Below are positions 6,472 through 11,522 of a stretch of 11,522 nt of DNA, in pieces. Position numbers and translations under genes: made by a program. Numbering within the stretch: the stretch's first letter is position 1; each line of letters starts with the position of its first letter. The notes below the pieces were generated by a model, which saw only the letters and a program-made list of their open reading frames with translations, had not been told where the DNA came from and searched no databases. The stretch comes from Desulfobacterales bacterium (GTDB lineage Bacteria; Desulfobacterota; Desulfobacteria; Desulfobacterales; BuS5), in contig JAERRQ010000006.1 of the NCBI GenBank assembly GCA_016735355.1, forward strand, positions 1 through 11,522, in the 5' to 3' direction.

Positions 6472-7110
6472 AAAATTATATCCCCAAGCCATGAAATACT
6501 CTTTATGCAGGACGGGACATCTATTTTAAAGCAGATTGAGACCGCCGGGCGGACATGTTACAAATCAGAAAATAAAATTACTGCTGATTCCGCCGCCGGA
6601 TTTGTGAAGAGTATTATTAAATCGGGACATCACAGCGTTGTTGAACATATAAGCATCTCTGTCCGATTTATATGTGACAGGGGGATCACCCATGAGATTG
6701 TCCGTCACAGGCTGGCTGCTTACAGCCAGGAGAGCACCAGATACGCCAACTACTCAAAGGACAAATTCGGGAATGAGATTACGGTTATAAAACCATATTT
6801 CTGGTCTGAGGATTCTGAAGAGTATTCGGAATGGAAAATAGCTATGAAAAATGCGGAACAGAGTTATTTGAAGCTGCTGAAAAACGGCGCCAGACCCGAA
6901 CAGGCACGGAGCGTGCTGCCCAACAGCCTGAAGACCGAAATTATCATGACTTGCAATTTAAGGGAGTGGAGACATGTCCTGGATCTCAGATGTTCCAAAG
7001 CATCACATCCCCAGATTCGGGAAATAATGCTTCCTCTGCTGACGGAATTGCATGAAAAGATACCGGTATTATTTGACGATCTTTACAGTAAATATCTATG
7101 TAGTGCCTGA
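6469..7110 (+). CDS. thyX: Flavin-dependent thymidylate synthase ThyX
   Basis: This 213-residue protein has the ThyX signature RHR-x7-S at R79-H80-R81...S89 (RHRLAAYSQES), the upstream H-H-S-V-V-E-H segment, and the C-terminal R-C-S-K-A-S-H-P-Q-I-R-E region with Arg174, the position of the dUMP-activating arginine in this family. Role: methylates dUMP to dTMP using methylene-tetrahydrofolate as carbon donor and FAD/NAD(P)H as reductant; the active form is a cytosolic homotetramer. Length is typical (210-250). Translation starts at TTG with a strong AAGGAGAT site. The gene follows pilD in the same direction; functional linkage is unlikely. It converges on the TPR gene at 7161. ThyX is common in anaerobes that lack ThyA; whether ThyA is present elsewhere cannot be seen. 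Confidence 0.98.
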   Translation: MKIISPSHEILFMQDGTSILKQIETAGRTCYKSENKITADSAAGFVKSIIKSGHHSVVEHISISVRFICDRGITHEIVRHRLAAYSQESTRYANYSKDKFGNEITVIKPYFWSEDSEEYSEWKIAMKNAEQSYLKLLKNGARPEQARSVLPNSLKTEIIMTCNLREWRHVLDLRCSKASHPQIREIMLPLLTELHEKIPVLFDDLYSKYLCSA

Positions 7111-7117
7111 ACGAAAA

Positions 7118-7145
7118 CCCTATTAATCAAAATTTTCAAATAGGG
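7118..7145. terminator. Bidirectional terminator candidate between thyX and the TPR gene
   Basis: CCCTATT (7118-7124) pairs with AATAGGG (7139-7145) around a 14-nt AT-rich loop. On the minus strand the stem is followed by TTTTCG, giving a short U-tract for the TPR transcript; the plus-side tract (CTATTAT) is weaker. Its position between convergent stop codons supports the call. Confidence 0.5.
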
Positions 7146-7160
7146 CTATTATCTGACAAT

Positions 7161-7742
7161 CTATATGTTTAAAGTCAATACTTCTTCCCCGGAAGCCATT
7201 TGACCATTGTCAACCAAATTATTTTCAATAATGTCGGCACTAACTCCCGTCTTATTGATTTCCTTTTCAAGTTTATCAGATTCAATATTATTAAGTTTTT
7301 TAAGATTATTTGCAGCTTCCTGATACAAAGGGTCTGTATCAGGAATTCTACCATAAAAACTTCTGGCATCTTCAAATCTGTTTAAAAAGACTGAGATATT
7401 ACCTGCTAAAAAAAGAACATCCGAAGCATCCTGCGTCAACGATAAAACTTTTTTATAACCTTCCAGAGACTCTTCATATTCACCTAATTTAATATAATAA
7501 TAATCTGCAAGACTCATTTGAAATGATACATTTTCAGGCTCCAAATCAACTGATTTTCTCAAATGAAACAACGCCTTTCCCTGATCCTCCGTATCTGCGC
7601 ATATAACACCCAAATCATTATGCGCAACCGCAAAATCCGGGTATTTTTCCAAAAGTTTACCAAAAGCGCTAATAGCCGCATCTCGCCAGTTGTTTTCCAT
7701 AAGAGGCAGTATCTCATTATAAAATTCTTCAGCCGCTTTCAT
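7161..7742 (-). CDS. Tetratricopeptide-repeat protein
   Basis: This 193-residue soluble protein has no signal peptide and no membrane segment. About three and a half TPR units are visible: residues 18-51 (…A-I-S-A-F-G-K-L-L-E-K-Y-P-D-F…A-H-N-D-L-G), 52-85 (G-K-A-L-F-H-L-R-K-S-V-D-L-E-P-E-N), 87-120 (G-E-Y-E-E-S-L-E-G-Y-K-K-V-L) and a partial unit at 121-150. The ~45-residue tail is charged and low in motifs. The start at 7742 follows AAGGAG. TPRs form a helical protein-binding surface, so it is probably an adaptor; no partner can be named from the neighbours, as it stands alone between convergent thyX and a long intergenic region. Confidence 0.9.
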   Translation of the reverse strand: MKAAEEFYNEILPLMENNWRDAAISAFGKLLEKYPDFAVAHNDLGVICADTEDQGKALFHLRKSVDLEPENVSFQMSLADYYYIKLGEYEESLEGYKKVLSLTQDASDVLFLAGNISVFLNRFEDARSFYGRIPDTDPLYQEAANNLKKLNNIESDKLEKEINKTGVSADIIENNLVDNGQMASGEEVLTLNI

Positions 7743-7762
7743 ATCTACTCCTTAATTTAAAT

Positions 7763-7782
7763 AAAAGCCCAGGCGTCCCGGG
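7763..7782 (-). terminator. Terminator-like hairpin in the leader of the TPR gene
   Basis: On the minus strand CCCGG (7782-7778), loop GACGC and CTGGG (7772-7768) form a GC-rich stem with one G-U pair, followed by CTTTTATTT. It lies 21-40 nt before the TPR start codon. It may end an upstream transcript or act as an attenuator. A TATAAT lies just upstream on the same strand (7793-7788), without a good -35. Confidence 0.35.
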
Positions 7783-7889
7783 AAAAGATTATATATCCCC
7801 CAATCAGCCCTGAAATGGCGATACATAAAAATAAATATATCACGCTCTTTCATGGTTGATAATCGAATAATTTTTTCATATTAAACCCA

Positions 7890-7909
7890 AACCTGAATTG
7901 AGCGGTTAG
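7890..7909 (+). repeat. 20-bp dispersed repeat, copy 2
   Basis: Identical over 20 bp to 6397-6416 and in the same orientation; flanking bases differ. Too long for a chance match in 11.5 kb. Nature unknown: it could be the core of a larger intergenic family or a recombination or target-site remnant. Confidence 0.75.
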
Positions 7910-8217
7910 CATTTAACTGTTATCTATTAGCTTAATGATTACAAGATGTTTTGCGATTACAAATTTTTACCCATTGGTGTTATTTCTTACTGATAGAAAA
8001 AAAGTTGGGATAGTTATTTTATCAACATGATAGATAGTTTTTGTTCAGGCAATATTAGGAACGGGGACAAAATAAATATCTTTTCCATTTTAAAAATATT
8101 TTAAAGCAACAATATAAAATCTTAATAAAATGTTAACGCAAATAACATGCCAATAAAAAAAATCCAGTGTATCATGACTGCAAATGATCCCCTGTACGTT
8201 TTTATGCATTAGCCCAT

Positions 8218-8250
8218 TTTACTCATATAATCTCTATACATGAGGGTAAA
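8218..8250 (+). promoter_or_regulatory. -10 box inside an operator-like dyad upstream of the DUF2284 gene
   Basis: TATAAT at 8226-8231 overlaps the left half of an imperfect dyad: TTTAC-TCAT (8218-8226) against ATGA-GG-GTAAA (8240-8250, with a 2-nt bulge). No good -35 is seen at 16-18 nt. The arrangement suggests a repressible promoter, by inference only. Confidence 0.3.
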
Positions 8251-8258
8251 AAGGTAGT

Positions 8259-8351
8259 ATGTATAAAAAGAGTTTGCAAACACACGGAGTAAACGTTCAA
8301 GACCTTGCCAGTCGAGCAGCCAAAGTCAGTCAACGCAATGAATCGAGATGA
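8259..8351 (+). CDS. Possible 30-codon small ORF or leader peptide before the DUF2284 gene
   Basis: An ATG at 8259, 4 nt after AAGG (8251-8254), opens a 30-residue frame beginning M-Y-K-K-S-L-Q-T-H-G-V and ending in TGA at 8349-8351, 7 bp before the preferred DUF2284 start at 8359. It is in a different frame and overlaps the two alternative upstream starts of that gene. No family is recognised. It may be a translated leader coupling to the next gene, the 5' relic of another gene, or chance. Confidence 0.25.
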   Translation: MYKKSLQTHGVNVQDLASRAAKVSQRNESR

Positions 8352-8358
8352 AATTTTT

Positions 8359-9102
8359 ATGACAAATCCGGATTATTTAAAATGCCCCAAGAGTGATACT
8401 GCTATTGAAATACGAACTGATGAAGCCGCCGAAAAATCCCCATTCTGCAAAAAACATTGCAAAAAGAAACAATTTCTAAAGAGATCAACGGCCCCATCCA
8501 GTACGTCAGATAAAAAAAATGCAAAGTTGCAAAAAGTAATGCAATATGCAAAAAAAACAGGTGCTACTGAGGCTAAAATTATTTCAACTATTGATATTGT
8601 TGTTGAGGAGAAGCTGGCCAACATGTGCCTGGAACCTCGATGTGAGAACTACGGATTATCAAAAAACTGCCCTCCCCATGTTTCCGGCCCTTCTCAATTT
8701 AAAAAGCAGCTCGAAAATTTTAATCAGGCTATTGTTTTTAAAATCGATGTCCCTTCAGAAATCCTTTTTTCTAGTGAACGGCGGGAATTATTTCAGTTGC
8801 TTCATGAAATGGCTGCCGGTATCGAACAATATGCCGTCAAAATGGGATTTAAAAATTCAAAAGCCTATGCAGGTGATTCCTGCAAAAAAATTTTTTGTTA
8901 TGATCATCCTGAATGTCTTGCGCTTTCGGAAAAAGGCAAATGCAGAAATCCCCAATACGCGAGGCCATCCATGTCCGGATTCGGAATCAATGTGCTAAAA
9001 CTTATGGAAACAGCCGGGTTGACCATGAACATGGCCACTCATAATACCGATTCTGATGAAATCAAAATGGGAAGTGTTTGCGGTTTGGTTTTGATCTGTT
9101 GA
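8359..9102 (+). CDS. DUF2284 cysteine-rich (predicted metal-binding) protein with a degenerate YacG-like ribbon
   Basis: 247 residues from the preferred ATG. The main part (about 56-247) matches DUF2284 as I know it: A-K-K-T-G-A-T-E-A-K-I-I near the start, C90-x4-C95-E-N-Y-G...N-C104-P-P, then C175, C180, C186 and C195, and a C-terminal S-M-S-G-F-G-I-N-V segment. These cysteines probably bind an Fe-S cluster or metal; the function is unknown, and such genes are typical of anaerobes. The extra N-terminus has C9-P-K-S12 and P-F-C30-K-K-H-C34, resembling the CxxC...PFCxxxC ribbon of YacG with the second Cys replaced by Ser. Start: no option has a strong ribosome binding site. ATG 8359 has a weak GAGA; ATG 8338 has none; TTG 8305 has GGAG too far away, with an in-frame stop at 8290. 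Confidence 0.85.
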   Translation: MTNPDYLKCPKSDTAIEIRTDEAAEKSPFCKKHCKKKQFLKRSTAPSSTSDKKNAKLQKVMQYAKKTGATEAKIISTIDIVVEEKLANMCLEPRCENYGLSKNCPPHVSGPSQFKKQLENFNQAIVFKIDVPSEILFSSERRELFQLLHEMAAGIEQYAVKMGFKNSKAYAGDSCKKIFCYDHPECLALSEKGKCRNPQYARPSMSGFGINVLKLMETAGLTMNMATHNTDSDEIKMGSVCGLVLIC

Positions 9103-9154
9103 TGATATATCCTGAAAGCAGTTATAAAGAAGCTTCCCGGTTCCCTTAAAAATT

Positions 9155-9269
9155 TTACCCGATTTTAAAACTTGGCACAAGGATAGAGGGAGGAAGGCGT
9201 ATTCTAATACTCCTACGACCGCTAACGCAGTAAAATTATTTATGTGACAATCTCTATAGTGTCGGGTAA
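9155..9269 (+). repeat. Palindromic intergenic repeat element, copy B
   Basis: Shares with copy A, in the same order and orientation, ACAAGGATA (9177-9185), AGGG, GGCGTA (9196-9201) followed by TAATAC, CGACCG, AACG, and the long right arm AAAATTATTTATGTG (9232-9246) with AATCT (9249-9253). A hairpin GGCGTATT/AATAC lies inside. The unit is framed by TTACCCGA (9155-9162) and its exact inverse TCGGGTAA (9262-9269). It lies between the DUF2284 gene and the HIT gene and codes for nothing. Confidence 0.7.
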
Positions 9270-9291
9270 TAAATTTTACAAGGATAGAAAA
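9270..9291 (+). repeat. Fragment of the repeat's left arm, upstream of the HIT gene
   Basis: AAATTTTACAAGGATA (9271-9286) closely matches the left arm of copy A (AATAATTTTACAAGGATA) directly after copy B, followed by an A-rich run. It suggests a second, truncated repeat unit abutting copy B. Confidence 0.5.
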
Positions 9292-9312
9292 AATTAGAGG
9301 AGAAGATGCAGA

Positions 9313-9648
9313 ATGGAAAATGATTGCCTTTTTTGTAAAATTATAAATAAAGAAATTCCGTCAGATTTTATATACGAGAATGACAGGGTTGTAGTATTCA
9401 GGGACATTAACCCCCAGGCCCCTGTTCATCTGCTTATTGTGCCTAAAAAGCATATCAGGAGCATCAATGATATTACTGACGAAGACTTGGGAGTTATATC
9501 CGAAATGATAATGATTGCACGGGATATGGCCAAAAAAGAGTTGGTTGCGGAATCAGGTTATAAGCTTTTTTTTAATGTGGAAAAGGGTGGGGGGCAGATA
9601 ATCTTCCATATTCATCTGCATCTTATAGGTGGCTGGAAACAGGATTAA
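9313..9648 (+). CDS. HIT-family (histidine triad) nucleotide hydrolase, HINT type
   Basis: This 111-residue protein begins M-E-N-D-C5-L-F-C8-K-I-I, the zinc-binding CxxC usual in bacterial HINT proteins, with I-N-P-Q-A-P-V-H39-L-L-I-V-P-K-K-H in the middle. It ends with the histidine triad H99-I-H101-L-H103-L-I-G-G; H101 is the expected nucleophile. Family knowledge: HINT proteins hydrolyse purine nucleoside phosphoramidates and aminoacyl-AMP adducts in the cytosol; the physiological substrate is usually unclear. Length is normal (about 110-120). The start at 9313 follows AGGAG (9298-9302) with a 10-nt gap; an ATG at 9306 is closer to that site but lies in another frame. It stands alone between repeat copy B and the methyltransferase gene. 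Confidence 0.96.
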   Translation: MENDCLFCKIINKEIPSDFIYENDRVVVFRDINPQAPVHLLIVPKKHIRSINDITDEDLGVISEMIMIARDMAKKELVAESGYKLFFNVEKGGGQIIFHIHLHLIGGWKQD

Positions 9649-9689
9649 AGGCACGCTAAAAAATAACTTGGCAGAATTGCACTTAGAGG

Positions 9690-9717
9690 TTGGCCATTTT
9701 TTAATTTAATCTATATT
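9690..9717 (+). promoter_or_regulatory. Candidate promoter for the methyltransferase gene
   Basis: TTGGCC (9690-9695), 16-nt spacer, TATATT (9712-9717). The -10 falls in the AT-rich tandem repeats. It resembles the lon candidate (TTGGCA...TATATT). Confidence 0.35.
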
Positions 9718-9748
9718 TTAATTTAATCTAAATTTTATTTAATCTATA
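9699..9748 (+). repeat. Three tandem AT-rich ~17-bp repeats
   Basis: Units TTTTAATTTAATCTATA (9699-9715), TTTTAATTTAATCTAAA (9716-9732) and TTTTATTTAATCTATA (9733-9748, one base shorter). They lie 25-75 bp upstream of the methyltransferase start. Phased A/T tracts could bend DNA or act as an UP-like element; replication slippage explains their origin. Confidence 0.75.
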
Positions 9749-9772
9749 TATTATAAGATAATCAGTTTTTTA

Positions 9773-10921
9773 ATGAGTTTATTTTTGTATCAAAAGACCG
9801 GGCGATATTTTGCCCAAATTCCAGGGGAGTTTGAAGCCCTTGCTGAAAAAGAACTTGAGTCGCTTGGTGCGGTTCAACTGAAACACGGATATCGTGGAAT
9901 TCATTTCTCGGCGGATCAGGCTGCTCTTTATGCTATCAATTATAATGCCCGTCTTCTCACAAGGGTTCTGGCGCCATTGGTAAAATTTACCTGCCGGGAT
10001 CGCGAAGACCTTTACCGTGCCGGAAAATCAATCGACTGGACTGCATTTTTTTCAGTTCGGAATACGTTTGGGATTTTCGCCAATGTTTCCGGGAACTGCA
10101 ATATAAGGCATTCCAAATTTGCTGCCTTATGCTTAAAGGATGCCGTGGCTGATTTTTTCAGGGGCAAGTGCGGCAGTCGGCCGGATGTGGATGGAAAATT
10201 TCCTGATATATGGTTAAATCTTCACATTGAAGGGGAACAGGCGATCATAAATTTTGATACCTCCGGTGGTTCGTTACATCGCCGTGGATACAGGCGCAAA
10301 ACTGTTGAAGCTCCCATGCAGGAAACACTTGCCGCTGCTATTTTGGCGCTTTCAGGATGGAATGGTGAACGTCCGCTTTATGACCCCATGTGTGGATCCG
10401 GAACACTTCTCTGCGAAGCGATGATGCGTGTTTGTTCGATTCCGGCCGGTTTTTTGAGAAACCGTTTTGGTTTCAGTTTCTTGCCGGATTTTAATGAGGA
10501 GCTTTGGAGAAAAATTAAGGCACAATCAGATGAAAAAATACGGTGCTTGCCGAAAGGTTTAATTACAGGCAGTGATAAGGCCAGCCTTGCAGTAAAAGCA
10601 GCCACTGCCAATTGCCGTTGCCTCCCTGATGGTGACGGGATAAGCATATTGAAAAAAAATATGCATGAGCTATCAGGCCTTGAAAACAGTCTGATCGTTT
10701 GTAATCCGCCATATGGCATTCGCCTGAAAGAGGAGGCGGGGTTAGAAGTTTTTTATAAAAATCTGGGTGATTTTTTAAAGAAGCGATGTAAGGGATCCCA
10801 TGTTTATCTTTTTTTTGGAAACCGGGACATGATAAAGAAAATCGGTCTTAAGCCGACATGGAAAAAACCATTACGCAACGCCGGCCTGGACGGAAGGGTT
10901 GTGAAATATGAAATGTTTTGA
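9773..10921 (+). CDS. rlmL: THUMP-domain class I RNA methyltransferase (RlmL/YpsC type)
   Basis: 382 residues with an N-terminal ferredoxin-like/THUMP part (about 10-165; Y-F-A-Q-I-P-G-E-F-E-A-L-A-E-K-E-L) and a C-terminal Rossmann methyltransferase with SAM motif DPMCGSGTLLCEA (204-216) and catalytic NPPY (311-314, V-C-N-P-P-Y-G-I-R-L). The L-H-R-R-G-Y-R segment (168-174) between them is typical. This is the stand-alone form equivalent to the N-terminal half of E. coli RlmKL and to B. subtilis YpsC. The expected reaction is N2-methylation of G2445 in 23S rRNA; the exact target in this organism is inferred. No Shine-Dalgarno is seen before ATG 9773: the leader is AT-only (…CAGTTTTTTA). The gene is complete and monocistronic. 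Confidence 0.93.
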   Translation: MSLFLYQKTGRYFAQIPGEFEALAEKELESLGAVQLKHGYRGIHFSADQAALYAINYNARLLTRVLAPLVKFTCRDREDLYRAGKSIDWTAFFSVRNTFGIFANVSGNCNIRHSKFAALCLKDAVADFFRGKCGSRPDVDGKFPDIWLNLHIEGEQAIINFDTSGGSLHRRGYRRKTVEAPMQETLAAAILALSGWNGERPLYDPMCGSGTLLCEAMMRVCSIPAGFLRNRFGFSFLPDFNEELWRKIKAQSDEKIRCLPKGLITGSDKASLAVKAATANCRCLPDGDGISILKKNMHELSGLENSLIVCNPPYGIRLKEEAGLEVFYKNLGDFLKKRCKGSHVYLFFGNRDMIKKIGLKPTWKKPLRNAGLDGRVVKYEMF

Positions 10922-11044
10922 ATACCGGCCCTAATGACCCGGAATATAGTACGAAATGGGCAGCATATTTGAGATCAACACATCTGTATGTTTTTTAAAA
11001 TTGTATTAGCCTTGAAAAGGCGACGATCTGTTTTGCCTATGAAC

Positions 11045-11049
11045 AAGGA
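11045..11049 (+). promoter_or_regulatory. Ribosome binding site favouring ATG 11056 over ATG 11050
   Basis: AAGGA at 11045-11049 directly abuts the first ATG (11050) but sits 6 nt from the second (11056), which also matches where the family similarity begins (M-S-K-I-L-V-P). Confidence 0.6.
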
Positions 11050-11055
11050 ATGGAA

Positions 11056-11254
11056 ATGTCAAAAATTTTAGTTCCTGCGAAAAGTCCGGAAGATTGGAAA
11101 CAATTTCTTGCTGAGCCAGAAAAACAATGGACGTCTGGTTATTCGGCACGTTTATTAGCGTACTGTTTGGCAAGAGGCAGATGGAATATCACAGGAAATC
11201 ATTTCAGTGCTTGCACAAGTAGCATCACTGATTTTCTCTGAAAACTCCCCCTGA
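11056..11254 (+). pseudogene. DUF6946-like gene, frameshifted and truncated
   Basis: The first frame reads M-S-K-I-L-V-P-A-K-S-P-E-D-W-K-Q-F, then E-P-E-K-Q-W-T-S-G-Y-S-A-R-L-L-A-Y-C, and stops at 11239-11241. A one-base shift near 11167 restores a better sequence: W-Q-E-A-D-G-I-S-Q-E-I-I-S-V-L-A-Q-V-A-S-L-I-F, ending in TGA at 11252-11254. The joined product matches, from memory, the N-terminus of DUF6946 proteins (…DW..LLA.PEKQWKTGYSA..LAYCW..A.G.P.EV..VL…). Those run to about 200 residues and continue with a region containing E-G-K-V that is absent here. So the gene carries a one-base insertion and has lost its 3' two thirds. A sequencing error could explain the frameshift but not the truncation. 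No function is known to me. Confidence 0.6.
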
Positions 11255-11257
11255 AAG

Positions 11258-11284
11258 GCAGCCTAAATGCTGCTGCATGCTTTT
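11258..11284 (+). terminator. Weak hairpin after the DUF6946-like fragment
   Basis: GCAGC (11258-11262) pairs with GCTGC (11269-11273) over a 6-nt loop, followed by TGCATGC and TTTT (11281-11284). The stem is short and the T-run is displaced, so this is tentative. Confidence 0.25.
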
Positions 11285-11345
11285 ACCAGCCACTCATCCC
11301 ATGTTACCTTCTTGACCTCCTTTTCAAAACCTGTTTTCCTAAAAC

Positions 11346-11374
11346 TTGACATTTATATATTCTACAATTATCAT
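11346..11374 (+). promoter_or_regulatory. Promoter of the Phd/YefM antitoxin gene
   Basis: Consensus TTGACA (11346-11351), 17-nt spacer, TATCAT (11369-11374): a strong sigma-70-type match. A second TATAAT (11391-11396) overlaps the ribosome-binding region. Predicted transcription would start near 11381, in the palindrome that follows. Confidence 0.65.
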
Positions 11375-11387
11375 CTAGACAGTCTAG
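11375..11387. promoter_or_regulatory. Operator-like palindrome CTAGAC-A-GTCTAG
   Basis: A perfect 6+1+6 palindrome immediately after the -10 and over the predicted start point, 21 bp before the antitoxin ATG. Phd/YefM antitoxins usually bind such palindromes with their toxin to repress their own operon. Confidence 0.6.
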
Positions 11388-11408
11388 CTGTATAATGGAG
11401 GATAAATT

Positions 11409-11522
11409 ATGAAAAAATGGCAACTGCAGGATGCAAAAAATAAATTTAGTGAAGTCGTTGACAACGCTTATAAGTTTGGTCCCCAATGCATCACACGCAG
11501 AGGAATTGAAACAGTTGTTGTC
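11409..11522 (+). CDS. Phd/YefM-family antitoxin, N-terminal part (cut by right edge)
   Basis: 38 visible codons, open to the window end. The protein begins M-K-K-W-Q-L-Q-D-A-K-N-K-F-S-E-V-V-D-N-A and continues G-P-Q-C-I-T-R-R-G-I-E-T-V-V-V. This is the DNA-binding half of Phd/YefM antitoxins (typical W-x-L-x-x-A-K-x-x-F-S-E-V-V, then I-T-R-R-G-x-x-x-V-V-V). The ribosome binding site GGAGG (11397-11401) is well spaced. Family knowledge: the protein represses its own operon and its C-terminal half, off the window, neutralises a partner toxin, for this type often a PIN/VapC, Fic/Doc or RelE-like protein encoded just downstream. The toxin cannot be seen. The promoter, palindrome and ribosome binding site all look intact, unlike the decayed gene upstream. 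Confidence 0.9.
   Translation, partial: MKKWQLQDAKNKFSEVVDNAYKFGPQCITRRGIETVVV

Larger units (their letters stand above)
7743..8258. other. Long AT-rich intergenic region between divergent genes
   Basis: About 515 bp with no recognisable gene on either strand. Contents seen: the TPR-leader hairpin (7763-7782), the second 20-bp repeat (7890-7909), the dyad ATGTTA(8130-8135)/TAACAT(8143-8148), the motif AGGAACGGGGACA (8057-8069), and an operator-like dyad over a -10 box (8218-8250). No transposase remnant was recognised. Confidence 0.5.

Noticed and set aside
7935..8030. 31-codon open frame in the intergenic region
   Set aside because: No ribosome binding site, no recognisable similarity; AT-rich DNA yields such frames by chance.
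8057..8069. AGGAACGGGGACA motif, reminiscent of sequences I associate with IS200-like/REP-associated transposases
   Set aside because: Only one copy in the window and no transposase nearby; resemblance from memory is not enough to call an element.
8272..8281. GTTTGCAAAC 10-bp palindrome
   Set aside because: Short, single occurrence, not placed at a convincing promoter; treated as chance.
9699..9748. Tandem repeats considered as a CRISPR-like array
   Set aside because: The units are contiguous without spacers and are simple AT-rich slippage-type repeats.
11304..11486. Minus-strand open frame overlapping the antitoxin gene and its promoter
   Set aside because: It runs antisense to a well-supported Phd/YefM start and its control region and matches nothing I recognise.

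Overview
The window looks like chromosomal DNA from an anaerobic Desulfobacterota-type bacterium (Desulfobacterales-like). This is inferred from an AarF/UbiB kinase-like gene, flavin-dependent ThyX, a DUF2284 cysteine-rich protein, a CNB-only protein with a 'GWSA' cassette, and intergenic palindromic repeats of a kind I associate with that group. No rRNA or tRNA is present, so taxonomy is tentative. Most genes are single housekeeping genes or pairs, not one pathway.

Layout. 2-1075 (+) is the 3' part of an AarF/UbiB gene, cut by the left edge. 1272-1727 (-) encodes a small cyclic-nucleotide-binding-domain protein. 1744-2360 has no intact gene: it holds a palindromic repeat (copy A), nested dyads, a possible minus-strand promoter, the decayed 3' end of an ISAs1-like transposase, and a partial repeat copy that runs into the tsaB stop codon. 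2353-5458 (-) is a lon-tsaB operon (Lon protease, then the TsaB subunit of the tRNA t6A machinery). A palindrome between back-to-back candidate promoters separates lon from pilD (5625-6398, +, prepilin peptidase). thyX follows (6469-7110, +, TTG start) and converges on a TPR protein gene (7161-7742, -) across a dyad that can serve as terminator.

7743-8258 is a long AT-rich intergenic region with an exact 20-bp repeat also found between pilD and thyX, plus several dyads. Then come a DUF2284 protein with a degenerate YacG-like zinc-ribbon N-terminus (8359-9102, +), a second palindromic repeat (copy B) with an arm fragment, a HIT-family hydrolase gene (9313-9648, +) and a THUMP/RlmL-type rRNA methyltransferase gene (9773-10921, +). 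The right edge is accessory: a frameshifted and truncated DUF6946-like gene (11056-11254) and the start of a Phd/YefM antitoxin gene (11409 to the edge) with a good promoter and a perfect operator-like palindrome.

I see no convincing new multi-gene system. The items most worth checking are the repeat family, the YacG-like/DUF2284 fusion, the structured leader of the CNB gene, and the toxin-antitoxin locus that continues off the right edge.
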